The notes below the pieces were generated by a model. The model saw nothing but the letters and a program-made list of their open reading frames with translations. It ran no database searches and had not been told where the DNA came from. DNA of 64,000 nt from Odontesthes bonariensis (lineage: Eukaryota > Chordata > Actinopteri > Atheriniformes > Atherinopsidae): positions 13,741,227 through 13,805,226 of the forward strand of contig NC_134515.1 in NCBI RefSeq assembly GCF_027942865.1, read 5' to 3'. This document shows positions 25,701 to 40,700 of the stretch, one piece after another. A program made the translations under genes and the position numbers. Position 1 is the first letter of the stretch. Every line of letters starts with the position of its first letter.

Positions 25701-28700
25701 GCAGAATATTCTTCCAATACAGATGTTGCAAAGAAATTGAGGCTTCACACATATCTTTAAACCAGCTGCTCAGATGATCTGGTCCAAAAAAAAAGAAAAA
25801 GAAAAACACTCTAGGTGTTCTAGAAATATTGAATTAAGTACAGTGGGATAGACTGCCTGAAAACACAACGCCTCTGTGCAAGTGACAGTCGTGGCTTAAA
25901 GCCATGAATGAATAGCAGCTTGTTAGAGGCTAGTGAAAGAGAGATTTATCTCTGAGTACATCAGCTGCTGTAGCAACTCAAGTGGGAAGCTAAAATTTTT
26001 AGTACATTTTTAACCAATATCACGAAACATTCCTCCCCTTTGTCATCATTTTAAAAACAATACTTAGATTGTGTGTATCCACTGACTTGTACTGTTTTCA
26101 TCAACTTTAAACATTAAACACATATCACTTTTTTAATCGTCTTGCTTTAGTTTGTAGTGATCAGTTTAGATAAGTGTTTTGTTCATGCAGTGGAAAAGAC
26201 CACCATGCAAGAGTTTAAGTCGTTTTTCTGCCAAAGATCATTGTATGTTAGAATAATAAGATTTAGAATAATAAAGCCAGCAGCATGACTCTGTGGAGGT
26301 CAGTCAACCGATCTGTCCATCTCTGTGGTCCAGACTGAAATATCTTCACAGATGGGTTCCCTTGACAGGTTGTAGAAACATTTGTGGTCCCCAGACGATT
26401 AACCATACAGATTTAGTGATTCTCTGACCTTTCCTAGTTGTGCGACAATTGGGTTTAAATGATAAACGCTTTTGTGTCACATGAACCAAGTTGACAGTTG
26501 CATTTATCTTGAAGCACTACTGTGCCCAAGCCCCAGCCTCACGTTCCCTTTTTTTGACTGAGGTGATTTCAGCACAGATTCGGAAACCAGTGAGCTTTGG
26601 CACATGCTTTTTGCCTGTAGAACTTACTCCAGAGCACCCCCAACTCTTTGCTGGTTTTGACTTAGAAGCCATTTATTGTTAGAATCCATGACCAACTGAA
26701 ACTTTGTGAGCACCGTGTTTAAACAATAAAGGCCCACTGTAGCATCTGATCGAGCTAAGCCAAGAGAAGACCGAGCTTCGGCATAGATTTGATGTTGAAA
26801 CAGCAGCAACTTCCCTTTTTTTCACCATTTTCTTTTCCAGCAGATATGTTCATGTTAAAGAGAAATTGGCTCAAAAGGAAGGTTTGGATATAAACAGTTC
26901 AAGACAAATCAACATTCCTACTTTTTCAAAGTGTTCTTGTGTTATGTGTTTTGAAATTACGCCATATTGATGCATTTTTACTGAGTTGATCCAAATTCTA
27001 TTTTCCCTCCAACAAGATTATCTAAGGGTAGACAGTTCCAAGCTCAGCTCTGAGTCTTTGTGGTTTTACTGAGAGGATCTTAGAGACATCAGGGATACGT
27101 CATGTGAAAGTGCACCAGAGCCTGCTGTTAACAGCTGTGTTCAGCATACTTTGGAATATATTTACAGCAGAGGAGATCCCAATGTGAAGCAGACAAAGAC
27201 GATAAAAAAAGAGTGAATGACTGAGGCCCCTCACACAGGAGCAGTTTGTTCCGTGACTCGCAGTTAAATGTCACAGTGTTTAAAGGAAAATACGGGAGTG
27301 GAACGAGTCCCTGGAGACACTAGTTTTACATCTATCCCCCTCACATTCACATGCGTACACAGACACACACACGCCACCGCGGGCAACTCTTGGTAGAGTT
27401 CAGCAGTTGAGATCTTTTATACTTTTTTCCGTCTCAAGTGTAATTCTTTCATTCACATCCTGCAGAGACAGGAGGTTTCTTCCATCTGGCCCACGATGCA
27501 TCTGTTACCAGTCAACATAGTTATAGATCAACCTGCCAATGGTTAACTTCCGATGAACAAACTTGAAATTGAGTCCTAAAATTAAAGCTGAACGTACTTT
27601 TTTAAGTAAGTATGTATTTATATCGCTTCATTTGTACACCTATCACATACCCAGGCCTTGAACAACGGACTGGTGTAGTTTCTAGTGTGCAACACAAATG
27701 GCTTCTTTAGTCTGTTAAAGTGACGACATACATTGGTAACTTTTACGTTAAGCCCTTGACAATGAAGGAGACCCCAATGATACGAACGTGAAGATTGGAC
27801 AGTACAAAAGGTGAGGTATAATGTGGTATAATGCCAAAATGGTGAAGTCTTCCTTCGATGCTGTTGAAGTGAAGGGGTTGAAAATAGCCCTTTCAACATG
27901 TTTCAGCTTGTTAAACAAGAACCCGTGTGAGGAGTTCATTGCATTGAGCTTTTCCTCGTTCATGTGGCTGAGGCATTGGGGAAAAAAAAGCTTTTCTGTG
28001 AATCTAGTTATGGTAGAAAAATCCAATGAATGGGACAGTTTGGACATTACCATTATTCAGTTATTTGATAGCACAATCTGTGGGAAACTTCTGAAAAGCT
28101 GGTCATATGCCAAGTTTACCCACCGCCTACTTTCCTTGCATAGCAGATATGTGACTACATGCAGTATAGACTTATGTCATGGTTACAGTGATATGTTAAA
28201 CTTATGTCTGTCTGACCTAGTAAAATTGCTGTCTCATAAGATGTAAGACGTTTTTGTGGAAAGACACTAGGCTACTCATCCAGGCATGTTGCCAGCATGT
28301 TCAGTTGCTGTCAGAATGAGCGGAATGCATGTCTGAAGGAATCTGCGAAACTATCAACATAAATATCTTAAACGCAGTGAAGAGATGAAGTGGGTGATGA
28401 AGAGCCCACTAAATTCAGGTGCAGATCTACATTGCTGTCTTTAAATTGAGAAAAAGGACATTGACCTAAGCAAGAAGATGCCCTCCTCAAATGCATCTCT
28501 ACAGGTACTTTTCAGATAGAAATAAAGTGAGATACTGTAAATGGACAAGCAAAAGATTTGAAAATAGATGCCTACATTTGTAATCTGACACATTAAGGGA
28601 CATTCAGAGATAATCTGGGCCACAAATTGCAACATTTGTTTTGCATTGTGTACACAAAGGTGTCCTCGGCTCAATGGATGGGTATCCTAATAATACTCTG

Positions 28701-31700
28701 CGTTTAGAAGTATTGACTCACCTTTAATTGCCTGCATGATTGTTCTTTTAAGCATTAGTCAGAGTTTTCAAGGTATGAGATTTCCTTTCAAGGCTTTTCA
28801 CCACCAACTATGAGAGGATTCTGAGCAAGAATGGCAGAAGAAACATCTGAATCAGGGCTCCTTTGTAGCTTTGCCTACTATACAGTAGCAGATCTTCTTC
28901 CTGCAGTGTTTATATGTCTGAATGTGTAGAGGAGTGGCGAAGGTGGAGGACTCAAGTTCAGGCACATGAGCAGAAGGAGGTTAGATTGGAGCAAAGTAGG
29001 GCATTATTTTAAAATACACAAAAAGCATTGTTGTGTCATGAGATCCAGGGAACTAAAAAATGAACAAACAGAACAAAAGCACAGAAACAGGACAGGCTAA
29101 CATGGGGAACTGCATTGAGGATGTAGCAATGGACAAGAGGAACCAAGGAGTATTTATACAGAGGGCGCTGATGACATTAAAAGACAGGTAGTGGTGATTT
29201 ACTGAATGCAAATACAATCAGAATGTAAGCCTAACAGAAAAGACTAGGCGAACTGCAATATCAACAAACCCAGAACTGAGATCTTCAAAAGCAGAACAAA
29301 ATACAGATCATTCCACAAAGTCAGCCTCTGATCTGCCGTGGAAGAAAGTTTGCAGTTTGCAATGAGTGGGCAGGGATTTCTACACCATCGTTTTCTCTCC
29401 TTTTGCCGCTGTATTGACGAGCTAAAAAACAACAAGTATGGTCGATGCTCTTCTTTGCACGCATACAAGATGCATACATTTATGAATACAGCCCCACATT
29501 AAATGGCAGAGCGAATGTAAGAAGGTGTGAGCTGCACATGTGAATGCTTAGGAGACGGTGTTGTTGGTTCTGTGGTTGCCACGGCAGCCTGCCCAATCTC
29601 TCAGTTGGTGCGGTACAAAGCTTGAGGAGAACACATATATATTATATATACACATACATATTTATAAATTTTCCCTCCTCACCATCTGTCAATCACACTT
29701 TTCTCTCAGCTGTCTTCTTCTTCTTGTATCATAGTTGCTGTCATCTGGTCATCTACAGACTTACTCTGCTTACTTACTTCTCATTTTCTTACTCTGCTAT
29801 TTTCTTTACTCATCGGCAGTATTTGTACTTGTATACTTAATGATCACTTAACTCTTGTCTATCTTGTTTTCTCAGGTGTTCCTCTTCCTGTTGCTGTTAT
29901 TTTTTCATTCCTCATCTTTATTTTCCCTTACCCTTCTTTCTCCTATCATCACTTGGGCTGCTGTCCATCTTCTTGTCTTCTCATTTTCTCCAGCAGGAGA
30001 AATTTCATCATTTTATTTGTTACCCTCTGGCTTCTTTTCCTTGTCAAAACAGTCTTTTTCAATCCTCCTACCCTTTCCTCTTTTCTGTCCTTATTCTTCC
30101 TCCTCATTCTTCTCCTTCTTCTCTCTGTTCTTTTATCCTTACATCATCCAATAGTCATTCCTTTGAGATGCTTTTTACATGTTTAGAAATCACCACCAGT
30201 GGGAGGGGGTGTTCCTGAAAGCAGCCAAATCCAGGAGTTACAACAGACAGCCAATAGTCTAGGATATTCCTTTCATATTTTCTCTGCCAGTAACACCCTT
30301 CTCTTCTTCTTTTTCTACTTCTTCTCCTTCTCTCCTTTCTTCCACAGTTGGTCATGGCCAGAGTGAAGGAGACAGGATGAACATCAAAGACTTTCAGCTT
30401 TACATCAGGGACTCCCTTCAGCACATCGACCTAATGAAGTCCCGCCATCCTGACCTGCCCGTCTTCATTGTGGGCCACTCCATGGTAGGACACTTTCCAC
30501 GAACTATTTGAATGCTTTGAATAAGCTATTCAGTGGTTTGTAGTCCATGACAGATAAAATCTTTGGGGTTTGTTTTGTTTTCAAACACAGAAATGTGCTT
30601 CAGGTAACAACTCTGGGGACAATGAATCACTCTTGTTCAGGTTTATTTGTCTGTGTTGTTTGGTGTGAAATTACTTTTTATGTTTGAGTTCCCTAGAGCA
30701 CTTGACACAAGGGTGAAACACTGGCTTTAAATTGAAGGTTACACAAATAAAAAGCGCACATATTGAAAAGGTTCCCTGCAATATCATGGCCTTCACGTGA
30801 GAAAAAAGGCAACTTTGTCTTTCAGTTAAACCCAAGCACGTGGTGTTCTGCTTCTCGGTACTAAATGAAATCTGGATAAACCGGCAAAAGAATTGGGCAC
30901 ATTTTTTATATTAATGCCACTATTAAGCAGTAACTATTTTGCTAGTAAAGAACACCTCAGTTTCAGCCCATGTTTGTCTCCCTTTGAATGACATTTTATG
31001 TGGTTTTGCTCAATCATGTGCCACATAGACTACATAATTTATGTTTAAAGGACAAATACCACATCAACTTCAGGGAAACAGTCCAGTGAGGGTTTTCTGT
31101 TTGCTTTTCTCAGTAAACCCCTGCTTACCTTTCACACAGTGACACACATGCCCCACAGCCTACAGCTGCTGCTGGTTACAGAAAACCTTCAGCAGACCGA
31201 GTTACAGGTTGAGTGACCTGCTCAGTGGCAATGTTTCAGGGCTTGTACACAGAGGTAGCTTTCACAACACAAAGGGAAAACTACAGCATGTCTACAAGTT
31301 TCCTTATCCTTTAAGAATAATTAGAGTCCTAAATAATCATTTTTTTCTTTCTGTGCACAATCCACCTGTATCTCAACACTACAAGTCATATTATATAGCT
31401 TTAGAGGTTTTGCAATCTTCATGTGCTGCATTCCACCCCCCGTTTCCAGTTTTTTGGCGAAACTAGAATAACAGGTTGCTCTCGTTCTTTTAGCTCCAAC
31501 CCAAAAAGGCTTCTTCAGTTCTGTCTGGTGGGGAGTTCCAGACTCTCTCACGTGGTCATTCACACCATGAGGTGCTGAGGTCACATGTGTCACCAGCACA
31601 TTTATATGACACTAGAAAAAAAAAATTATTGTGTTAGTCTGACCAAAAGCAGACTTTTAAAATACACGTAAACATGTAAGTCCGATCGATATAGTTTGAA

Positions 31701-34700
31701 ATCGAGCTTCTCAAAACCTGGCTTTCACACATAAATAATGCTGTTAGGGACTGAATCACTTGCTCAACTAGACTCAAATGAGCCTAAGTGTTCTGTACAT
31801 ACTCCAAAGTTAGATCTGTCTGCATCTTATTGAAAAAACAGTAAAGTATAACTCTTCTGTCAGACTAAAAGCACCAGAAAGTGTGATTGAAAAGCCCACA
31901 AAGACTAAATGTCAATTCACAGTCACTTTAGAACAAGGACAGTGGTCCGCTGAAATGGTCAAGTTGAACTGTAACCGTAGCTCAACTCACTTATATATGC
32001 ATATAACTGTAGTGACTGACCCAGGCTCCCATGCTACTGTGTCATTCTGATCTTTGTCAAATAACTAACAGGAGACAATGACCCACAGAATGAGGAACTG
32101 TGACACACATGTGACATCAGTGGCTGTCTACGTGGGAATGACCCCAAAAGTCAAAGTCAAATTTATTTGTATAGCACATTTCATGTACAAAACAGTTCAA
32201 ATTGCTTTACATAAAATAAAACAAAAACAACCTGAAACCCAGAACGGATTAATCCTTTTGGTTTCACCTACAACATGTGAGACTGCATGAATTAATTCCC
32301 CATTTATTGGAAGTTTTTCTTTTAATTCCCCCAGAACTTTTATGATTCGTTTCAGTTAAATTGAGTTGAGTCTTGGTGTCAATTTCATTGAAGAAAACAT
32401 CAACGAGATAGCCTCAATTAAGCTTTGTGAGAGATTCTCCCAAAATTCGTATTAAGAAGAATTTTTATAGTATTTTGCTGCAGGAAATGTCAAGACAGGC
32501 CTCCAAACTATTTTTAGGTCATTGGTTTAGTCACAGAGCTGCGTCAAACATTACATCCTCTTGCGGTTGTGCTCTGATGCTCACTTAGTACAGCAGATAG
32601 AACACAAACATTAGTAATCAGTTATATAATGTATCATTACTATCAGTGTTTGTAGTCCTTTTGTACTTCACTGAACTTGTCTCTTTGTTGAATGAACAAA
32701 CTTCCCTCATTATGTATTCACACACATCAAATGCACTCAGTTTCATGCATGCATCTTTAACACTGTGTCGCAGTTTATCATGTGCTAAAGGGGATGAGCT
32801 GCATTCGTGGTCAAAGGGACAGAAAGACAAGGCGTCTTTTGAACATGCAGCCGTCAGCCCCTCCTGTGTGAGACAGGAGCATAAATAAACACACTGTTTG
32901 TAGTCTTATAATTCACAGCTGAAAACTTGTATCAAGCAGAGAACACAGAGAGCTGAAAATTAATTGCAGAATTGTTTTGTCGTGAGAAGCTTGGAGCCTT
33001 GTTATCTTGGAGCACAGCAGCGGGCTGGTGGCTATGTGGTATTCAACACAAGGAAGGGATTTACTGCAGATATGATGCTTTGTACAGAAATGAAAGCTAC
33101 AGGGTTTGAAGAAAAGTACATCGTGTTTGTGCTTTTTAGGGAAACATTGGCAGCTTGTAAGAACAGTCACAAGCTCAGTATTTAACTTGTTTTAGAGAGT
33201 TTTTATCTTAAAGCCTGCCATGTTATTCTTCTTGCTATGGATCAAGACAATGGCAATGACACATTTAATAAAGTTGCATGCATTGTATTTTAAATTGGCT
33301 TCGGAGCATTGTCATAAACCATGAGTCAGACCAATGTTTTCTTTGTATATCTCCTGCATTTCCACCTGCAAAAGGGCATGTGATAGGAGATTCCTGTATC
33401 AATAGTAGGAATTTATCATCCTGCAATCAAGACAGTAAAAGCTAGAGGAATAGATGCATATTTGCCAGTTTGATTTCCAGAGCTACTGCATACAAATGAT
33501 CTTCATCAGAAGTATTACATTTTCTCTTCTTTATCTACTGAACCCCGCGGGAATCTGTCTGAAGCTGATTTTTGAGGAGGAATACTCTGTTAATCAATTA
33601 AAATTTCGATTTTATTAATGTCTTATAGCATTTTATTTAAAAAAACATGTTGGCTTAATGGATTTTTCCCACCAGGCTTTCAGAAGCTTTAACAACAATC
33701 CATTCAGTTAATGTGTCTGATGGGGCTTAGTCTTTATGGATCATTGATTACCATGCAGTGGTATATTTAGAAAGTAAAACTGTCTGAGCTTTTAGGAACA
33801 CAAATGTAAATAGTTGTCTGTGCAGCATGCAGACAGATCCCAGACAGACACAGAACATGTTTAGACACACTAGAGTCTGTAAATATTAAGGCACAACGGG
33901 AGGGTCTCCTTCACTCCTTCCCTTTTCCCCATGTTTTTTTTCTCATCATCTCTCCCTTGCTTTGCCTCTCTTCCTTTCTTTTGCCTAATCACTCTGTCTT
34001 TGTCATTTCATCCGATGTTTTTTCTTTTGTTCTGTGCTGACATCATCTAAGCCAGCCCGCTTGCAACTCCATCATTTTCTTGTATCACTCCTACGTAATC
34101 CTCTCAGTATTTCTTCATCCTCCGTAGCCCTACCATTCTTTTAATTTCCTTTCTTCGTTTGCTTTTCCTTCGAAGCAAATAAAACCCAGAATCAGGGGGA
34201 AACCAACCACAAGTGAAATGTTGTGTCAGTGTGTTTTTACAGGTTTCATTCCCAGCTTCCCACAGTTGTAACTCTGCATCCTGTTTCCATTTTCTGTTCC
34301 TCTGCTCCTCCCGTTCGTAGGAGTTAATCCCTGTGACGTAAAAAACTAGAAAACAATGAGCCTCTTGTGGATTCCACTGTATGCACCGTTTCAGGATAAC
34401 ATCCTGAGGAGATTCTGATTAAGATCGCCGGGGTCCAGTAAGAGTGTAGTAACCACAGAGAGAAATGTCACACTCATCACCTGTTGTCTGTTTTTAGGTT
34501 ATATTCCTTCGCACCGAGTCCTGACATATACTTGTATACTTAATGATACTGTCATTAGAACAAAAATGGGATTCTCATTGTACATGTGTATTACATGTTT
34601 GTTTTAAGTCTTTAAGGCATTAAAAAAACATTGTGCAGTCACTCAGATTTCCTGTCTACGTGTACCGACAGTTTCAGAGTCATCCAGTGACACTGCTGAC

Positions 34701-37700
34701 CCATTCTGTTCAGAAGTATTAGAAAAGGAAGAAGGCAGGAAGATGGGAATCATCTAAATGAATGCTGTAAATGAAAGAAGGCTTGGGTGTAACCTTTTTT
34801 ATAGTCACCAATATTTTGATTAGAAACTTTACATATGCCACTTTTTCATGCAGTTTTTTACTCTTCAACAATAGAGACATTAGTCAATTAACAGTAAACC
34901 ATATAGCAGCAGAATTGGGACTGATGCATCCTTAAACCACGAGGTTTTGCACTTTTGGCTTGTTACAAAAATGTCAGCTATCGCAAAAGTATGTAACAAA
35001 TTTCTTCCCACAATAAGTTAATGTTTATATGTGATATAATATACATTTTGAGAGTACTAAAAACTATAAATATTAACATCCGTTTCAAACTCACCACATT
35101 TCTCACTGCATCTTACATGGTTAGGCAGTCGCCCAAGAATTTCAGCAGTTTGTCAGTGATGTATGAGCTGATGGGAATGCTGACAAATGCCCGCAGCTTT
35201 GGCCTCCTCTCACTATTTTCTTGTTTCTTTTCTTCACCAGCAAAATTTCTGGCCAAGGCTGATTTGTCCTACTTTCTATGTGCCAGATTTTTATGTAATG
35301 GTTTGTCACTGTTTTTGGGGTCTATTTGCTTAGTTTTGTAGCCCTTCATCTCCCTCTGTATGTGTTATACATTCAGCATTTTGTTGAGCTGAACCCCAAT
35401 TTACTTTGTTTTATTCAACATTTTCTTTTAATCTGAACTGAATTTGGATGATAGTTGGCACACTTTTAAGACCGTATATTGAATATTTACTTGTATTTTT
35501 ATTGTAATAGCCCATGTTGCATATTGTGCAACATCTTCTCAGGCAATTTTTGACAGTTCAAGTCCTCCCACTGTCAGAGTGTAGCTGGACAATAACCACA
35601 TTCATCCCTTCAGCTAAAGTTCAGAGACAGAAAGTGTGAGGCGGCCTCTAATCAGCGTCTGAAAGAGTCTCACTGTCTCAGTCCTCTTTCGGTCGCTTTA
35701 TCTATTCAAACGTCTCATTCTGCGAGTGTACACCACTAGACAAAATCACACTCTATAAAAAAAAAAAAAAGCAATGTCAAGCACGAATCGAATATGTTGA
35801 ACCAATCTGGCAGTTGGGCAGCCTGCATCAGACAAACAAATTTTCATCGTTTGTCCCTGTGTTGTTGTGTTCACATATGGCTATTTCATTGTAAGCTTAT
35901 GTTTAAGAAGGGGGACAGAAATGATGGGAAAGAAGAGACTGAGGTAGTTTGTATCCAAGCGGAAAGTTTTCCAGTGTGCGCTTGTGTCTTTAGAAAGTGA
36001 AGTTTTCTGGTGGGAAATCTTCTGTCTTTCTGTTGTGCCTCTTTTCATTAAGTGGGCCTGTCTGTGGGCCCAGGCTTATGAATATTCACACAACTGACAA
36101 AGAACACTCACATAAACAAGGTTGAAGCCAATTAGTTTCCAAAAAAAGAGATGGAGACATAGAGCGGGGGCGGATTCACCCACGCAGTATTCCTGTGCTT
36201 GTGTGTGTGTCCTGCACTGGTTGCACATAAGAGGAGGAATCTTACCAAAGTCAGCTGTGGCAAATTGTGATTTGAGTTCTGGTTGCCACAGAATTGCTAA
36301 TTATCAGAAAAAGTCAGCATGAGTGCCAAGGCATGGCCTTGTGCTGATGTTCGCTGCAGTTACTGTGCATGCTGTACCCTGCTGACCGTGGCTTTACATT
36401 CACATTCCTCTCCTGGTTCGTGTAGAATAACAGCAACAAAAGAGCCGGGTGGAAAGTCACACCCAACTAAACAAAAGATGGATTGTTTTATGTTAGTCAT
36501 GACCTCTGAGTAGTTTTCCCACTGTCCCTCACATCAGAACCTCTCACCTACTTTTCTAAGTCCCTCCCACTTCTGTCACAAGAGAGAAGACACTCCCTGT
36601 ATTTTATTTTATTATGTGTAATATCATATTAGCGAATCACCACTGAAATATATGCTTTTAAAATCTCCAAGCAGCTAGAATGTGCTTTTATTGATTTAAA
36701 TTAAACATCAGATTATTATCTGTTGTTGACCACTGTGAATTTTACAGTTAGCTCAGCAGCATAAAATAATAGTTGGTAATTATTTGAGTCATCTCACAAC
36801 AAATCCAGGTGGAATAATATCTAAATGTGCATGCGCAGACTCACTCCGAGGGACAATTTAGAGTCACCAATTAACCTAACATCCATGTTTTTGGACGGTG
36901 GGAGGAAGCCGGAGTACCCAGAGAGAACCCACGCATACACAGGGAACATGCAAACTCCACAAAAAGGCCCCAGCCGGGTATCGAACCTGGAACCCCCCTG
37001 CTGTGAGGCGACAGTGCTACATTGTGCAGGGGCAGATGTGGGAACCTTGGCTTGCTTTTTAAACTTTATATCGGGTGCCAAGCATTTAAAACTAATGTGA
37101 CACCTTAAAAAAAAAAGACAGAAATTACAGGTCACATCATTTTATGTCTGTGTTTTTTCTCTCCTTAGGGTGGTGCTATCTCAATCCTGACAGCCTGTGA
37201 AAGGCCCGGTGACTTTGCTGGAGTGGTTCTGATAGCTCCAATGATTCAAATGAACCCAGAATCGGCCACACCGTTTAAGGTACTGCAAGATTTTTAAATT
37301 CTCTCACTGCATTCTGGCCTGCTGTGGATGATTATTACCAATAATATTTAGCAATTTCAGCTAGGGGATGTAATACGAGTACGAGTATGTAGTATATACG
37401 AGTATGTAATATTTTTAATGCCAGCAAAGCAGTTATCAAAATCTCATTGAGAGGAGACTTGTTTTTCTGAGCTTGTTTTGATAAGAAGAAATGTGGCTCT
37501 AATATGAAACATGGAAGCAGAACTGTATATCAAGGAAGAGGTATTCCTCATGAAGTCCATATGTGAAAATAAACGCTCAGGGTGTTGTGTTTTTCACTGT
37601 TGGCAGATTTTCGTGGCAAAGCTCCTGATCCACATGCTGCCCAGCCTCACTCTGGGCGCTATCGAGTCCAAATGGGTCTCACGAGACAAAAAGCAGGTGA

Positions 37701-40700
37701 GAAACAGATGTTCTTGGGTGTGTGACTCGGTTTGTGTTCTGTATTGTTGTCTGTGATTGAAATTTCAGGTGCGGATGTTGTCGAAAATAGACTTTACGAT
37801 GTCTCAAGGGGAAAATGTTTATCCTTATGTGTACATGCGTGTGAAGTCGTACTATTTTGGACAATCCCAGGATGAAGAACACCCCATGAAAAGTGCTCCG
37901 ATTTTTTTTTTTGTTCCAAAAGGTACATGATAGTGTATCATTTGTTACCATAAACAAGGTGAATTCACTTCACACACCCACATTTATTTTATAAGCCTTT
38001 GGATTAGCCACAAGAGAGACAACAACCGACATGCTGTCACGTCCACATGCTTCAATTAGCATGTATTTCTGCCTGAACTTGATCTGTGTGGTTGTATGTG
38101 TACATACTTCGGCAGACCCACATCCTGCTTCCTACTGAAGGAGGGAAGTTGTATTCCCCTAGGTACAAAAGATAAGACTGACATGTGACAAAGGTTCCAG
38201 ACAGGATTTGGTGAAAGTAAAACAAAATGTACAGGTTTATTCTTCCGGGGCTGTCCTGAGAAACCAGTTATATGTTGTTTTGTTCACTGTGAGGAAGAAT
38301 CACAGTAAGAATTTCCCCTTAAAACATCACAAATGTTCAGCGCCTTAGAAATTAGAAAAGTTTAGAGAAGTGTCCAAAGAAAAAAGAAAATTTAGCAGAA
38401 TTTAGTTTTGGTGCCCTTTTCTGAGCCAGGATTGAACATCAGCTTAAGAGTCATCTCTGAAAGCTGATTGGACAAAGCGCCTTTCCTTGAGGACTTTTAT
38501 TTATTCAATTTCCGTAACTTTTTTCAGAATGACCAACAGCACACTAATCAAAGGGAGCGAATCTAGCTAATGAGGCCCTAAAGACATGCAGGAAAAATTT
38601 ACTGATGTTTTTAAAGGGAAGTTTATTGGCGCCAGAGATGTTCTGGTTTGAGGCTAATGCTTAGCAGCCTCACTGGAATGTCATTTTAAGTTAAGACCGT
38701 GTCTCACTGACTCCTGAGCTGTTGAGCAGGTCATGTTGTTTCACAGCTCATCTTCCAGACACTCTTTAATCTGACATGTAAAGGAAGCAGTTTCTGTTGA
38801 AGTGGGCCTCAGCTGCATTTACACAGAAACTGAAAATGTTACAGTTCAGTGGAAACGAGATGAGGACAGGAGGCAGGAGGAGACTTATCTTGGAATTTGA
38901 TAAGTAAACCAAAATCGCTGAGCCGGAGCGCCATGAAGTAAACTATGAAACCAAAACTAAATACAAAACTTACCAAATGGTGTAAACAGAGATAGAAAGA
39001 CGACACAATGAATCAGAGTTACAAGAAAGAACCATGAAGAAAGTAACGGCGAGGATCTGACAATGACTGTGACAAAACAAGAAGCATAAATACTGCGGAC
39101 GAACTGATAAATGAGTTACAGCAGCTGTGACAGACGGAATTCAGGTGACTGTAGAACTGAAGGCCAGATGGGGGGAACTGAGGACAACTACTGGTGAGAA
39201 AGTGGAATTAGAGACTGAACTAAGGCAAGACAAGACTAGCATACACACCATGAGTGTAGCTAAAAAGACAAATAAACACGAGACTAATACAGGCGGAAAT
39301 AAAACCTGATTTAAACCAAACAAGAAAACAGAATAGAAATAAAACGCAGGAAAACCAAAACTAAGAAAAACTAATCAAAACTAAGAAAAAACCACAAAGG
39401 GAAAAGACACGAGCTGTTGTGTGACTTACAGTCTGTGAGACCATGTATGTTTCATGTTTCATGTCAGAGGAACCGGGTGGGTCCACTGCAAGTCAGCTCT
39501 AATTTAAACTAAAGTAAACGCTCTTTTTCCTGTCCTACTTTTCGAGGGTCAATAGTCCTTTATATTTAAGTTACCCTCTCATTTTTTATAAGCCCACTTA
39601 TCTTCTTAAAAATCTCCTGCACTCCAATTGTCACGGTTTTCCCAGAAGTCTTCTCATTTTTTATAGCCACATTCCCTCCCATAGAACCACATCTTCCTTT
39701 GACTTCACCCCATATTTGGAGAAAGCTACTGAAGATTAAGACTGTTACTCTTTAAATGTCATGCCCAACAGCAGAGGATGTTGCTGTGGTTCCTACTATG
39801 GTTGTTTAGAAAGACATTGACATTGGAAAGTTGCATCCTGATGAATGTTTTTAAAGGACGGCGTTTACACACCTGCTTGGGTTGATCTGTGTTGAGAAAA
39901 GGGTTCAAATATGGTGATCATGGCTTGCAAAATGGATCAACATTGAAAAAAGAGAAGTGATAAAAACAAATCTGGCAAAACCTTCCACAAAACAGAACAC
40001 AGAAAAGAGTTTAAAAAACACAATATTACAGAAAACAACAATAAAACTGAAAACATGACAAAATATGGTGTCTAAGGTGCTAAAATCTGTCTTCTAAAAT
40101 GTGTTTTGTTCTTTAAAGAATGTAACGCTTTCTGCTTCGGTCTTTGTTTTGTGAAATGAGTCTGCCCAGTGTTAAAGGGCAGGGATGTAACAAGCCTCTC
40201 TTCCTGTAGCATTTTTTGTGTGTCTATGTGTCCTGTCAGGTGGAGGCGTATGATGCTGATGAGCTGAACTACCACGGCAGGTTACGGGTGTCCTTTAGCA
40301 TGCAGCTGTTGGCTGCGGCTACTCGTATTGAGAGGGAGATCCCATCCATCAGCTGGCCCTTCCTCCTCCTTCATGGCGACGATGATAAGCTCTGCGACAT
40401 CAGAGGCTCCAAAATGATGTATGAGAACACTGCAAGTTCAGACAAGAAAATTCAGGTCTGTATGGTTTGTTTACAGCAGGTTGCAACTGACTAAAGCTGG
40501 GTATCATTTAGGCCTTAGCTTCGCCTTTCATCTCCTTTTTTAACATTTTATCGTCAGCTGTTTAAATGAAAGCTGACACAAACTTGTACTTGGAGTGGCC
40601 AAAGTGAAAAAAACACTGCATAAAAAGGGAGAAAATGTTGCTTATCACGTTTCTCTCCTCTGACATCTGACAAAGAACTTTTGTATCAGTTTTCTAGGAA

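Noticed and set aside
37769..37930. Open stretch of 53 codons after an acceptor-like aatttcag in mgll intron 5, with a possible gtacat donor
   Set aside because: Its donor would leave in phase 1 and break the frame of the next exon, and MGL has no residues at this place. Fifty-three open codons are not rare by chance.
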